NCBI RefSeq assembly: GCF_900312815.1
Contig: NZ_OMPE01000009.1
Coordinates: forward strand, 496,001 to 560,000
Length of the DNA stretch: 64,000 nucleotides
Reading direction: 5' to 3'
Source of the DNA: Aquimarina sp. AU474
GTDB taxonomy: Bacteria > Bacteroidota > Bacteroidia > Flavobacteriales > Flavobacteriaceae
Below the pieces are notes generated by a model. It searched no databases. It worked only from the letters and a program-made list of their open reading frames with translations, and was not told the DNA's origin. Position numbers and translations under genes: made by a program. This document shows positions 31,667 to 42,968 of the stretch, piece by piece. The first letter of the stretch is position 1, and each line of letters opens with the position of its first letter.

Positions 31667-34075
31667 TTAAAAGGCGTACTTTAAAGAAGCTATAAAATTC
31701 CTTCCTGCTCCCGAAATTCCAGAAGAATATGGCCTATATCGCTGATCTGTAATGTTTTCTACAGAGAATATTCCGGTTATTCCTTTAGTAAATTGATATT
31801 GCGTTCTAAGGTTAAGTGTATACCAAGAAGGAGAAAAAGGGTTTCCGTTCTCATCTTGAGCATACAAGAAATCATTATTTCGTTGTGACTCAGCTAGATC
31901 TTCAAAATCAAATTTACCGTTATACGTAGCAAAAGTGCTAATCATCAATTTATCCGTAGTATAGGTCAAACTGGTATTACCAAATTGTGGAGATACATGC
32001 CTTGATGGTGTTATATCTCCGTCATCTAACTCTTCTTCTCCTCCAACAAAAGTATACTGAGAAGCAAATTCGAAGTTACTAGCGAATTCGTACTTAACCC
32101 CTGCTTCAAAACCATAAATTCTAGCTCTAGCTGCATTTTGAATGGCTTGTACATTACTAAGCTCTCCTCCAAAATCAATCTGAGTTTCTCCGTTAAGGCT
32201 AAAATCTCTTCGTACTAATGCATTATCAAGATATGTATAATAGGTAGCTAAATCTAGTGAAAAATTCTTTCCGATAGTTGCACTTAACCCTAGTTCACCA
32301 TTATAGGCATATTCTGGCTTCAAATCTGGATTAGGTACTACAACAGATCCAGGTTCTGAATCAAATATTTTACCTACATCATCTATATTAGGCGCTCTAA
32401 ATGCTGTTGAAAAATTAAGTTTCCACTGTAAAATATCATTTGGTAACCAGCTCAATCCAGCTGTTCCAGTTATTGCATCTGTATCTATATTTGCCTCATC
32501 AAAAGGAAAGTTAAAAAATTCATCATCAAATTGAGAATACAAGATGATTCTATTATATCTCAGTCCTCCTTGAAACCTCAATTTCTCGCTAAAATTATTT
32601 TTTACACTTAAATAAGCAGCTATAGATTGCCAGGTAGAACCATCTGGGTATCTTGAAGGTGCCGAAATTGTTTCGCCTGTTTCGATATTAAGTTGCGAAC
32701 CATCAGAAAACACATTATTTAGCACATATTCTAATCCGTAATAAAGCGATATCTTTTTATTATATTTTTTTTCGAAATCCAAATTGATAGAATATGCATC
32801 AACTTGCTCTTGCGTTCTTTCTAATGTTGTACTTCCAAAATTACGGTCATTTCTACTCTCTTCAAAGAATTGGTATGCTGCCGTAATCCTCATTTTATCA
32901 TAAAAAGTACCATTAGACTTTTGCGCTACTTGAAGATTACCCATGAACCAACGCTGCGGACCATAAAACCACTCTGCAGATCTTAGATTTCCGTCTGTAC
33001 GTCTAATTAAACGATCATATCTTGGATAATCTGATGTTTCTGTATAAATCAAACTTGCATTAAAATCCCACGTTTCGTTAGGGGTAAAATGAACCTTTTG
33101 TAACAGATTAACTTGATCATACCCCGTAAACACTTGTTCTTCTGGATCATCATTTTGCACTACTACATCAACCCCATCTACTCTCTCTACATATTCATTT
33201 CGTAAATAATCATCAGGACCATTGCTTCCCATTTTTAGATCATCAAAATCCGTATAACTCACACTCGTTAAAAACGCCCATTTCTCTAGTCCAATATTTA
33301 CATCAACGTGACCCGTAATTTCATTACTTGCACTTGCATATCTAACCAAAGCATTTCCGCTAAGTTTTGATTCTCCGGATATAGCAAATTTTGGTTGTGT
33401 AGTATAAAAATTTAAAACCCCTCCAACGGCATCACTACCATAAACTACAGAACCCGGGCCTAATATCACTTCGGTCCTTTGTACTGTAAATGGATCTACA
33501 GATATTACGTTTTGTACATTTCCACCTCTAAAAATAGCGGTATTCATACGTACGCCATCTACCGTTAACAATAATCTGTTGGTAGAAAACCCTCTAATAA
33601 TAGGACTCCCTCCCCCTAATTGGCTTTTTTGAATATATACTTGTCCACTACTTTGTAAAAGATCAGCAGAGGTTTGTGGTGTAGATAAGGCTATATCTTC
33701 TGCAGAAATACTAACTATTTTTTGCGAAATATCTTTTTTGTCCTGTTCCCATTTGGATACCGAGATCACTACTTCTGAAAGTTGATTCTCATCAACATCT
33801 AGATAAACATTACCTCCAGATTTAAGTATCTCTGATTTAAGCATTTTAAAAGGAGCATGCGAAACATGAGCAAAGTATAAAATCTCATTATCCAGGAATA
33901 TCGACACATCTGCTATTCCGTCAAAATCAGTCACCGTACTTTTTGATTTATCTTCATTATATATAGCAGCATTATCTACCGGAACATTAGAAGATTTACT
34001 CACTACCGATATCTTCTGCGCATTTACAAATGGAAAGCAAAGTAAAATAAATAAAACTGATATAAATAAACGCAT
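31667..34075 (-). CDS. TonB-dependent outer-membrane receptor
   Basis: 802 residues: signal peptide (MRLFISVLFILLCFPFVNAQ), a carboxypeptidase-D-like beta-sandwich (about 20-95), plug (about 115-225, with GGGSPIIRGFSTNRLLLTVDGVRMN and VILGPGSVVYGSDAVGGVLNF), then a beta barrel ending in the aromatic residue of SLKYAF. The plug wording is typical of heme/hemoglobin or siderophore-type receptors, so iron or heme uptake is likely but not certain. Starts 3 nt after recO on the same strand. Confidence 0.92.
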   Translation of the reverse strand: MRLFISVLFILLCFPFVNAQKISVVSKSSNVPVDNAAIYNEDKSKSTVTDFDGIADVSIFLDNEILYFAHVSHAPFKMLKSEILKSGGNVYLDVDENQLSEVVISVSKWEQDKKDISQKIVSISAEDIALSTPQTSADLLQSSGQVYIQKSQLGGGSPIIRGFSTNRLLLTVDGVRMNTAIFRGGNVQNVISVDPFTVQRTEVILGPGSVVYGSDAVGGVLNFYTTQPKFAISGESKLSGNALVRYASASNEITGHVDVNIGLEKWAFLTSVSYTDFDDLKMGSNGPDDYLRNEYVERVDGVDVVVQNDDPEEQVFTGYDQVNLLQKVHFTPNETWDFNASLIYTETSDYPRYDRLIRRTDGNLRSAEWFYGPQRWFMGNLQVAQKSNGTFYDKMRITAAYQFFEESRNDRNFGSTTLERTQEQVDAYSINLDFEKKYNKKISLYYGLEYVLNNVFSDGSQLNIETGETISAPSRYPDGSTWQSIAAYLSVKNNFSEKLRFQGGLRYNRIILYSQFDDEFFNFPFDEANIDTDAITGTAGLSWLPNDILQWKLNFSTAFRAPNIDDVGKIFDSEPGSVVVPNPDLKPEYAYNGELGLSATIGKNFSLDLATYYTYLDNALVRRDFSLNGETQIDFGGELSNVQAIQNAARARIYGFEAGVKYEFASNFEFASQYTFVGGEEELDDGDITPSRHVSPQFGNTSLTYTTDKLMISTFATYNGKFDFEDLAESQRNNDFLYAQDENGNPFSPSWYTLNLRTQYQFTKGITGIFSVENITDQRYRPYSSGISGAGRNFIASLKYAF

Positions 34076-34078
34076 AAT

Positions 34079-34798
34079 TCAATTAAAAATCTCTCTTAAT
34101 ACAGAGAGCGATTTGGGCTTCTTAAAACCGTGCAAATGTAACTCAAAATATACTAATAGCATAGTAAGAATCTCACTTCGTGCAATCTTTGATAATCTAA
34201 TATTCATACTCTCCTCAAATGTTGTGCCTAAAAAAATTTTAAATTTGGAAACATGATCACCTTTAACACAGTATAAATTGGTTTTTCCTGCCTGAAAAAT
34301 ACCATCTTGCATATTAAAATATTCATAATCTACATCGGATACATCAGGAAAAAAACCCAAATATTGGGTTAGTTTTATTAAGAAAGTGATATGAAAATTA
34401 CCTATTGCTTCATTGGTATCAAGCCATAGAATCGTAGTTTGCAAATATTCAAACAAATCGACATTGGCTTCTTCTTCTTGAATGGAACTTTTTAGAATAT
34501 CTGAAATAAAAAACACCAAAGAACTTTTAACAAAATCCGTATGTAACGAATTAAAATGAGTGAGTACTCTTGCATCCTTGATACGCTCTAAAGTCCCTTT
34601 ATTTTTATGCGATGCTTCAATCTCTAATAACATCAAGGGTTGAAAAAAAGAAGAACGAATTTTACCTTTTTTTGACTTTAGCACACCTCTTTGCATATAA
34701 GACCGTAACCCTTCGGTTTTGGTAAACAGTGAAACAATTAAATCTGCCTCACCATACCGTATAGATTGTATTACTATTGCCGGAGAATTAATAATCAT
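34079..34798 (-). CDS. recO: DNA repair protein RecO
   Basis: 239 residues with the RecO N-terminal OB fold (PAIVIQSIRYGEADLIVSLFTKTEG, MQRGVLKSKKGKIRSSFFQPLMLLEIE) and helical C-terminal half. RecO helps load RecA during RecFOR gap repair. No four-Cys zinc finger is visible, as in other Bacteroidota RecO proteins. Upstream gene of a recO-TonB receptor-HAD run; the association with a receptor gene is a chance of genome layout as far as can be told. Confidence 0.92.
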   Translation of the reverse strand: MIINSPAIVIQSIRYGEADLIVSLFTKTEGLRSYMQRGVLKSKKGKIRSSFFQPLMLLEIEASHKNKGTLERIKDARVLTHFNSLHTDFVKSSLVFFISDILKSSIQEEEANVDLFEYLQTTILWLDTNEAIGNFHITFLIKLTQYLGFFPDVSDVDYEYFNMQDGIFQAGKTNLYCVKGDHVSKFKIFLGTTFEESMNIRLSKIARSEILTMLLVYFELHLHGFKKPKSLSVLREIFN

Positions 34799-34885
34799 AT
34801 AGCACGAAAATAATTAATAAAAGTATGGTGTTCCTTCGACCATTTTATGATTCCCAAAATAAGGTAGATCCTTATAAAAACTTAC

Positions 34886-35413
34886 TTATTGTTTTTGCTC
34901 TGGGGGATAACCCATCATTGCTTTACTCATTATTTTTTGAAAAAAATCGATGCGCGCATGAGGCGCGGCATGAGGATAAAATCGTTTTTCGGTAATTGCT
35001 TGCCAAACCAGTTCATCTCGTTTTACATCTACCAAATCTGTAGTGATTTTCATATAAACTTTTGGACCACCAATAGGTATTGATCCTCCCACACCTATAC
35101 CAATTCCAGAACTCCCTCCACCAATTCCTACACCTACATTGTTGTTTGAAGATCTTTGTGTAGTTACTGCACTAAAATTAACATAAACATCAGGATTAAT
35201 GGCTTTCACAAATCCTTGATTCTTCATCATACTCTCTGTTACTTCGATCAATCGTTTTTGATCTAAATCACTTAATCCCGAATTCATTTCGGGGAAAAAA
35301 TTATATGTTTTATAAGCAGAAAAATCTTGTTTTTCATCATAATCATACCCCAAGTTTGATGCTCCGCACGAAACCAAAAAAACTGAAAAGAATAAAATAA
35401 TTAGTTTCTTCAT
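34886..35413 (-). CDS. DUF4136 lipoprotein
   Basis: 175 residues; lipoprotein signal MKKLIILFFSVFLVSCG (Cys16). The body has the DUF4136 pattern: YDEKQDFSAYKTYNFFP, then a Gly-rich turn (GVGIGGGSSGIGIGVGGS) and the end LVWQAITEKRFYP...FPPEQK-like. Found in most flavobacteria as an outer-membrane or periplasmic lipoprotein of unknown function. Monocistronic. Confidence 0.9.
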   Translation of the reverse strand: MKKLIILFFSVFLVSCGASNLGYDYDEKQDFSAYKTYNFFPEMNSGLSDLDQKRLIEVTESMMKNQGFVKAINPDVYVNFSAVTTQRSSNNNVGVGIGGGSSGIGIGVGGSIPIGGPKVYMKITTDLVDVKRDELVWQAITEKRFYPHAAPHARIDFFQKIMSKAMMGYPPEQKQ

Positions 35414-35503
35414 AACAATTGCTTTTACTATAAAAGTACGTAACTAAATTTTATAAGCCTGCGCTGTTCTATTATTTAAAAAAAATCTATGCGTTTTTTA
35501 AAT

Positions 35504-35543
35504 AAAAAAAGCTACTTGAATGATACTCAAGCAGCTTTTTTTG
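35504..35543 (-). terminator. Terminator of the repeat lipoprotein gene
   Basis: A7-GCTaCTTGA ... TCAAGcaGCT-T7 hairpin just beyond the stop at 35558; long symmetrical A/T tracts allow action on both strands. Confidence 0.75.
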
Positions 35544-35557
35544 TGTATAATTTTTAT

Positions 35558-37285
35558 TTACTGTTTACCTTCCATTCTAAAGCTAAAATGCCATTCGTGT
35601 GGAAACCAAACATCCCAATCTTCAAGACTTGTATTATCTCTTTCTCTAGATTGACCCGAAAAACCACCAGCATTATGTACTTCATCAGTTTCCTCTAGAT
35701 TTGCCGTAGAGCTCATTGTTACTGCTAGAGCCTCCCCATTCACCAAATGCCATAAAAAATAATAATTAGTATCTTTTTTCAATAACAAATTCAATGACGA
35801 TAAATCGAAATCTATCCAACCACCATTAAATGGACCCGTAACGGTAGTCGTTTTAGAGGCTATGATTGTTCCATCAGATTCTCTAATGTTTAATTTTAAC
35901 TCAAAGTCTCCACTATATGAAACACCAGTAGCATGAGAAGCTAATCCTTCACGGAAATGTGCGCCAAATGAACTTGGGTATGTATCTTTTTTCAATATTA
36001 CTGTTTGCCCAGTACCTACATTTCTTTGTCCAAATGCGTTCGGAAAATTGGGATCTATTTCTCTATCATCTCCACCAAACCACTTAAATGCATTTGTGAT
36101 ATCACATTGCACAGCATAATCTTCATCCATTAGCGCTATGTCAATTACATATTCTTTAGTATCCCCATTTTCTGCCGTAACTGTATATGTTACAGGAGTG
36201 GAATAATCCATCACAGTTTCTGGATCCGGAGTTATAGTGGCTCGATCAGAAATTGAAGTCTTTGTAGATATAGAAGTAAGGTCAGTATTAGGAAATATTC
36301 TTTGATTAATTCTTCCATTTTCTTCATCAATATCTAAACCTATTTCGAAAAGATTAGTCATAATTTCAAAAGACAACATTGCCTTTTCTGGGCTTAATTC
36401 TCTTTTTATATCGATCAGATAATTTTTTGTTTCCCCATTCTCTGCCGTAACTACAAAATCAATAGATTCTTTAATATTAGTAATCGTACTTGGATCCGGT
36501 TCAATAGTTGCCCGATCAGAAAGTTCAATAAGAAAACTTACATCTTCATCATTAATATAGTAAGGTACCATTCCTGCTACACCATCATCCTGAATCTCAA
36601 AATCTTTTTCAAAATCTCCGCTTGTAAGCTTTAAAGATAACATTGCTTTTTCTGGACTTAACTCTCTTTTTATATCAACCAAATAATTTTTTGCTTCTCC
36701 ATTCTCTGCCGTGACTACAAAATTAATAGACTTTTTAATATCAGTAATCGTACTTGGATCAGGTTCGATAGTTGCCCGATCAGAGAGCTCAATAGCAAAA
36801 CTTACATCTTCATTATTAACGTAGTAAGGTACCATTCCTGCTACGCCATCATCCTGAATCTCAAAATCTTTTTCAAAATCTCCACTTGTAAGTTTTAAAG
36901 ATAAAAGAGAATTCTCAGTATTTAACACTCTATTGATATGTACAGTGTACTCCCGTTTTTCTCCGTTTTCTGCAGTAACTATAAAATTTACTGGTTCTTT
37001 TAAAGAAGTAATTGTTGCCGGATTTGGTTCTATTGAAGCTTTTGGAGAGATTATTACTGTTAATTGAACTTCTTCTTCATTTACATAATAAGGCACAGTC
37101 CCGTCAACTGCGTTATCTTTGATTTCAAAATTTTGTTCATAATCATCACTGGTTACTTTAAATGATGTAATAAAATTACTATCACTTAAAATTACTTCTT
37201 CCTCATCTTCATCACATGAAGAAAAACACCCAATTAGGATCGAAAAGAACATAGCTTGCCCTAATCTAAATAGATTTTTTGTCAT
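35558..37285 (-). CDS. Lipoprotein with DUF5018-like repeats
   Basis: 575 residues; lipobox near residue 24 (IGCFSSCDED). Four tandem units of about 90 residues follow, each with an FEIxDNxVxGxVPYYxNxE opening, an IEPdPxTIT strand and VTAENGExKxY; copies two and three are almost identical, the fourth diverges (RINQRIFPN). A C-terminal beta domain of about 190 residues (GQRNVGTGQTVILKKDTYPSSFGAHF onward) is not recognised. Likely a surface-exposed lipoprotein; may bind a polysaccharide, but no binding site is seen. A -7 box TATCTTTG lies 45 nt upstream. Confidence 0.8.
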   Translation of the reverse strand: MTKNLFRLGQAMFFSILIGCFSSCDEDEEEVILSDSNFITSFKVTSDDYEQNFEIKDNAVDGTVPYYVNEEEVQLTVIISPKASIEPNPATITSLKEPVNFIVTAENGEKREYTVHINRVLNTENSLLSLKLTSGDFEKDFEIQDDGVAGMVPYYVNNEDVSFAIELSDRATIEPDPSTITDIKKSINFVVTAENGEAKNYLVDIKRELSPEKAMLSLKLTSGDFEKDFEIQDDGVAGMVPYYINDEDVSFLIELSDRATIEPDPSTITNIKESIDFVVTAENGETKNYLIDIKRELSPEKAMLSFEIMTNLFEIGLDIDEENGRINQRIFPNTDLTSISTKTSISDRATITPDPETVMDYSTPVTYTVTAENGDTKEYVIDIALMDEDYAVQCDITNAFKWFGGDDREIDPNFPNAFGQRNVGTGQTVILKKDTYPSSFGAHFREGLASHATGVSYSGDFELKLNIRESDGTIIASKTTTVTGPFNGGWIDFDLSSLNLLLKKDTNYYFLWHLVNGEALAVTMSSTANLEETDEVHNAGGFSGQSRERDNTSLEDWDVWFPHEWHFSFRMEGKQ

Positions 37286-37329
37286 TTTATTTTAAATATT
37301 GAATTAATAAAGTGGCGGGTAGCAGGCGG

Positions 37330-37337
37330 CAAAGATA
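37330..37337 (-). promoter_or_regulatory. -7 box of the repeat lipoprotein gene
   Basis: TATCTTTG on the minus strand (TAnnTTTG), right after the gdhA terminator. Confidence 0.5.
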
Positions 37338-37351
37338 ATTTTTTAAATAAA

Positions 37352-37388
37352 AAAAGCCGTTTAAAAAATAATTTTTTAAACGGCTTTT
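37352..37388 (-). terminator. Terminator of gdhA
   Basis: 18-bp stem AAAAGCCGTTTAAAAAAT / ATTTTTTAAACGGCTTTT with a single-base loop, 21 nt past the gdhA stop. Confidence 0.8.
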
Positions 37389-37408
37389 AAAAATTTTATT
37401 TATTACTA

Positions 37409-38755
<1,347 letters not shown>

Positions 38756-38800
38756 TTAATTAAATTAATGGATTCTTATTCGAAGGTTATTTTATCGGTT

Positions 38801-38808
38801 CAAATATA
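38801..38808 (-). promoter_or_regulatory. -7 box of gdhA
   Basis: TATATTTG on the minus strand, about 49 nt before the start codon; a T-rich stretch about 20 nt upstream may be the -33 element. Confidence 0.55.
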
Positions 38809-38855
38809 TGATATTCTTAAAAAAACAGGTGTATTTTTTTCAATTTAATAACACC

Positions 38856-39995
38856 TTATCCTATTGCTTGTTCTAGATCGGCAATTAAGTCGTCAACATC
38901 TTCTATTCCTACACTTAATCTAATTAATGAATCTACAACTCCAGTCTTTTCACGCTCTTCTTTTGGTATAGAAGCGTGGGTCATACTAGCAGGATGCCCT
39001 GCAAGACTTTCTACTCCACCGAGTGATTCTGCCAGGGTGAAAATTTTCAGGTTTTCTACTATTTTAATTGCACTATCGTAATTACTTCCTTTTGTAACAA
39101 ACGAAATCATACCACCATAACCATCCATTTGTTCCTTAGCAACATTATGACCAGGATGATCATCAAAACCAGGCCAATACACTTTTTCGATCTTAGAATG
39201 GCTCTTTAAGTATTTTGCTATCGCTTCTCCGTTCTCACAATGACGCTGCATACGAATATGCAATGTTTTAATTCCTCTTAAAGCTAAGAAACTATCTTGT
39301 GGCCCGCAAACTGCACCACTAGCATTTTGAATAAAATATAGTTTTTTGGCAAGTTCTTCATTTTTTACTATTAATGCGCCCATTACCAAATCACTATGTC
39401 CTCCAATATATTTAGTAGCACTATGCATCACAATATCGGCTCCTAGATCCAATGGTCTCTGCAAATAAGGAGTTGCAAAAGTATTATCTACAGCAAGTAA
39501 CAAATTGTGTTTTCTTGAAACCTCTGCCATTGCCTTAATATTAATAATATTCATCATTGGATTGGTTGGAGTTTCTACCCAAATCAGTTTCGTATTATCG
39601 TTTATATAGTTTGCTATTTTATCGGCATTATCCATACCAATGAAATGGAATTTAATCCCAAAATCTTCAAAAATCTTAGTAAACAATCGATACGTTCCAC
39701 CGTATAAATCATTTGTAGAAATGACTTCATCCCCAGATTTCAACAATTTTATTATCGCATCTATGGCGGCCAATCCAGATCCAAAAGCTAATCCAAATTT
39801 TCCATTTTCAATACTTGCCAATGCGTCTTCTAATGCTTTTCTAGTAGGGTTATGTGTTCGACTATATTCAAAACCCTTATGCCCTCCTGGTGTGGTTTGA
39901 GCATACGTCGAAGTTTGATAAATCGGAGGCATCACAGCCCCGTAAGCTGGATCATGCTTTTGCCCCCCGTGTATTGTTTTCGTATTAAATTTCAC
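38856..39995 (-). CDS. Cystathionine gamma-synthase / gamma-lyase family enzyme
   Basis: 379 residues of the PLP-dependent Cys/Met metabolism family: YSRTHNPTRKALEDALASIENG, STNDLYGGTYRLF, ETPTNPMMNI, and the PLP Lys195 in MHSATKYIGGHSD. Usual length. Cannot be split by eye between cystathionine gamma-synthase (methionine synthesis) and gamma-lyase (transsulfuration). Single gene with its own promoter; no riboswitch seen in its leader. Confidence 0.93.
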   Translation of the reverse strand: MKFNTKTIHGGQKHDPAYGAVMPPIYQTSTYAQTTPGGHKGFEYSRTHNPTRKALEDALASIENGKFGLAFGSGLAAIDAIIKLLKSGDEVISTNDLYGGTYRLFTKIFEDFGIKFHFIGMDNADKIANYINDNTKLIWVETPTNPMMNIINIKAMAEVSRKHNLLLAVDNTFATPYLQRPLDLGADIVMHSATKYIGGHSDLVMGALIVKNEELAKKLYFIQNASGAVCGPQDSFLALRGIKTLHIRMQRHCENGEAIAKYLKSHSKIEKVYWPGFDDHPGHNVAKEQMDGYGGMISFVTKGSNYDSAIKIVENLKIFTLAESLGGVESLAGHPASMTHASIPKEEREKTGVVDSLIRLSVGIEDVDDLIADLEQAIG

Positions 39996-40055
39996 TAAAT
40001 GATCTCTTTTAAATAAGAAAAATTAACTTCGTCGTTTTTTTGTTAAAAAACTACA

Positions 40056-40063
40056 CAAATGTA
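40056..40063 (-). promoter_or_regulatory. -7 box of the PLP enzyme gene
   Basis: TACATTTG on the minus strand (TAnnTTTG), about 60 nt before the ATG. Confidence 0.5.
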
Positions 40064-40108
40064 TGATTTAATTCGTTCTAATCACATTTCATTGAATACC
40101 TTTAGTAG

Positions 40109-40888
40109 ATGATTAACACAAAACCTAACACCAACCTCAAATTGATATTTTTTATCTTAATTATGGTTGGGATATTTAGCTGCAATACCCGGGAGTCCTT
40201 AACTTTTGAAGCCTACCATTTGTCTACCGATAATTTGTCAAACTGTAAAAATATAGATTGTGCTCTACTCGAAATTAATTTATTAAGAAGTATTAAAGAT
40301 GATCAAATTTCTATGACAATAAATAAGGAAATTGAGAACACGGCGTGTATGCTTTTAAATGTTGGAGAAAACGAATCAGAGAATACAATTGAACAAGCCA
40401 TGTTGGAGTTTAATCGCTCATTTATAAAGATAAGTAATGAATTTAATGATGAAATTGTGCCTTATGAAGCCAACATTAATTGCAATATTAATTTTCAATG
40501 TTCAAATCTGATTTCGGTACTAATGGACTCCTATCTGTTTACAGGAGGAGCACATGGCTATGGTGCGATTACTTTTATAAACATAGACCCATATACTGGT
40601 AAACGATTCTCTAACCAATCTTTATTTAAAGAATTTAATGATTTTGAAAGGTACACAGAAAGAGTATTTAGATCAAAGCAAGAAATTCTTGAACACGAAT
40701 CTATTAATAGTACAGGATTTTTTTTTGAAAATGATCAATTCGCTTTGCCTGAAAACATTGGGTTTACCAAAGATCAAATCATACTACATTATAACTCCTA
40801 TGAAATCAGTTCGTATGCTGAAGGTCCTGTTGAAATAAAAATACCAAAAGAAGATGTAACTCCTTTTTTAGCAATAGAAATCGAATAA
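40109..40888 (+). CDS. DUF3298-type lipoprotein
   Basis: 259 residues; lipoprotein signal (IFFILIMVGIFSC, lipobox Cys at about 25). The C-terminal half has the DUF3298 pattern: LMDSYLFTGGAHGYGAITFINIDPYTGKRFS and YEISSYAEGPVEIKIPKEDV. Related domains occur in RsiV-type proteins, but this copy has no cytoplasmic part. Single plus-strand gene convergent with the serine hydrolase, 7 nt between the stops. Confidence 0.82.
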   Translation: MINTKPNTNLKLIFFILIMVGIFSCNTRESLTFEAYHLSTDNLSNCKNIDCALLEINLLRSIKDDQISMTINKEIENTACMLLNVGENESENTIEQAMLEFNRSFIKISNEFNDEIVPYEANINCNINFQCSNLISVLMDSYLFTGGAHGYGAITFINIDPYTGKRFSNQSLFKEFNDFERYTERVFRSKQEILEHESINSTGFFFENDQFALPENIGFTKDQIILHYNSYEISSYAEGPVEIKIPKEDVTPFLAIEIE

Positions 40889-40895
40889 CACTACT

Positions 40896-42374
40896 CTATT
40901 CTTTATGTTCTTTAATCCAATTACTCGCCTCAGAAGTATACCAATTTTTTGAAAAATTATCAGCATTAACAATATGCTCAAAATGATATCTTGCCTGATC
41001 ATTATCTCCTTTTCTATCATAATATGTACCCATATACATATGAAGATATGGGTCATTACTATCTTCTTTTAATAATTTCACTCCGATTGCTTCAATGTTT
41101 TTATCAAACTCATTAAACTCTCCTAATTCTTTATAAAATGCAATGTCTTTTAGAAAGGTAAGATTATGTAATAAATTTATATCTGCATATTCTAAATAAT
41201 TTGGATATTCTAAAAACACCCTATGTAACAACGCTGTGCTGGTTTTCATTTTATTTTGATCAAACCTAGCCATAAAAGATGCCGCTAATGCCTCTGATAG
41301 AAGTTTTTTTCTATAAAAATTTTGATCTACATACCTTTTAGCTTCTGTTTTTTTTATCTCTAAAAGCGCCATATCTTCTAGAGACAAAACATAGTTTTTT
41401 AAAAAACTAAGAGCAAAAAGCGATGCCGTAACGTCTCCATAAATCAACCTTGCAGGATCACTCATTAAGTTATTATTAGCGAGCAGAGTTAGTGTTATTT
41501 TTTTAGACGGAATTTTAAGTAAAAGGCTCGAATAACAATCATATTGCCCATATGCCCAAATTAACTTCAAACCCTCAAACTGTTGACTAAAAATGCCATA
41601 TCCATAAGGGAGTTTTTCATCTACTCCTGTAAACATTTGGTTTCTTGATGATTCAGAAATTAGCCTATTATCATCAAAAGCTTGATTAAAAATTCTCAAA
41701 TCACCCAAATTAGAAACAATCCCTGCAGATGTCGAAAATCCATAATCTATAAAACCATTCTCAATACCATTCTCAAGACGATACGGTTCTGCAATTTTTA
41801 ATTTATTCTGAACTATTTGAAGAGAATCCTTGAGCAAATATGTATTTTTTAACCCTAAGGGCTCAAAAATTTCTTCTGTCATTAAGGTTTCAAAGGATTT
41901 TCCCGTAGCTTTTTCGATTACTGTGGTTAATGCTCCAAATCTAGAGCTATAGTAGAACTTTTTTCCTATTTCTCCTTGAGAAGTATGAGATAAAATATGT
42001 TTTACCAAAATTGAATCGCTAACACCAACCTCTGGAAGGTATTTTTTTAATGAATCATCTAACGAAAGTCGACCTTGCTCAACTAATTTCATCATCAAAA
42101 CGCCAGAAAAAACTTTGGTCAAAGAAGCTATTGGAAATAACGCAGTAGAGTCAAGTTTGATTTGAGATTTTAAATTAGCATACCCCAAATAATCTTGATA
42201 CACAATTTCATTGTTTTTCTCAACAGATACTGCAAGACCAGGTATTTGAAAATATTCTTTTAATTCCTTTACTTCTGTTGCAAATTTTTCAGAACTAGTA
42301 GGTATAATCTCTTCTTTCTGAGCGCAACTAGAAATCAACAAAAGAACTGCACCAAATACATATAATGATTTCAT
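40896..42374 (-). CDS. Serine beta-lactamase-like hydrolase with C-terminal helical repeats (lipoprotein)
   Basis: 492 residues from the ATG at 42374 (the longer frame from 42404 would precede a good lipoprotein signal). MKSLYVFGAVLLLISSC gives lipobox Cys17. Class C beta-lactamase/PBP4-like fold: SxxK motif SLTK (Ser84, Lys87), YYSSRFGALTTVIEKATG as the Tyr motif region. The last ~120 residues (LSEALAASFMARF, YLHMYMGTYYDRKGDNDQARYHFEH) resemble TPR helices. Likely a periplasmic esterase or peptidase. Confidence 0.88.
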   Translation of the reverse strand: MKSLYVFGAVLLLISSCAQKEEIIPTSSEKFATEVKELKEYFQIPGLAVSVEKNNEIVYQDYLGYANLKSQIKLDSTALFPIASLTKVFSGVLMMKLVEQGRLSLDDSLKKYLPEVGVSDSILVKHILSHTSQGEIGKKFYYSSRFGALTTVIEKATGKSFETLMTEEIFEPLGLKNTYLLKDSLQIVQNKLKIAEPYRLENGIENGFIDYGFSTSAGIVSNLGDLRIFNQAFDDNRLISESSRNQMFTGVDEKLPYGYGIFSQQFEGLKLIWAYGQYDCYSSLLLKIPSKKITLTLLANNNLMSDPARLIYGDVTASLFALSFLKNYVLSLEDMALLEIKKTEAKRYVDQNFYRKKLLSEALAASFMARFDQNKMKTSTALLHRVFLEYPNYLEYADINLLHNLTFLKDIAFYKELGEFNEFDKNIEAIGVKLLKEDSNDPYLHMYMGTYYDRKGDNDQARYHFEHIVNADNFSKNWYTSEASNWIKEHKE

Positions 42375-42424
42375 TTTTTTATTATTTAGACAAACATACC
42401 TCATTTAGAAAGTATTGCTGGTCT

Positions 42425-42880
42425 TTAAACTGCTTTTCTAAGCGCCAAAATATAGCCAAGATGAATTCCTTCATGAAAATTATTAAAATCCATCGCGTCT
42501 TCGATCGACTTTAATACGAATCCTGTGCTAGTAGGGTACTCATTAAAATTTTTAAAAATACCTGCTTTCATATCTTTTTCCGTTTGATCCAATGTAGAAA
42601 ACAAAAGCTCTTTTACCACATTTACCTCATCTTGAGTAACAGCTCCCTCGGTTTTGGTGCCTTTTTTATATGCATTCACCATCTCTTCACTCACCATCAT
42701 AGGCAACCCACTAAGCTTATATACTAGTAATTGTTGGGTAACTATCACATGCGCGATATTCCAAATTAAGTTATTAGTAAAACCCTCTGGCACTTTATTT
42801 AGTTGTTCCAAAGAATAATGATCTAACATTTTTTCTAACGCTTTTCTATTTACTCTTGTAATTGCTAATGGATCTTGCAT
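42425..42880 (-). CDS. DinB-family protein
   Basis: 151 residues of the DinB/YfiT four-helix metal-binding fold: WNIAHVIVTQQLLVYKLSG with His in helix 2, and the closing FHEGIHLGYILALRKAV with the paired His. Family members include thiol-dependent transferases and proteins of unknown role. Lies 50 nt upstream of the serine hydrolase on the same strand. Confidence 0.88.
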   Translation of the reverse strand: MQDPLAITRVNRKALEKMLDHYSLEQLNKVPEGFTNNLIWNIAHVIVTQQLLVYKLSGLPMMVSEEMVNAYKKGTKTEGAVTQDEVNVVKELLFSTLDQTEKDMKAGIFKNFNEYPTSTGFVLKSIEDAMDFNNFHEGIHLGYILALRKAV

Positions 42881-42914
42881 ATTGTTCTTAATTTTTAGCC
42901 AAAAATATGAGTTT

Positions 42915-42922
42915 TAATTTTG
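42915..42922 (+). promoter_or_regulatory. -7 box of the ArsC-like gene
   Basis: TAATTTTG fits TAnnTTTG, about 47 nt before the TTG start of the plus-strand gene; the divergent DinB gene starts 35 nt to its left. Confidence 0.45.
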
Positions 42923-42968
42923 AAATGAATTTCCTTTGTGATGATTTTGACATTTAAAATAAACTGTT

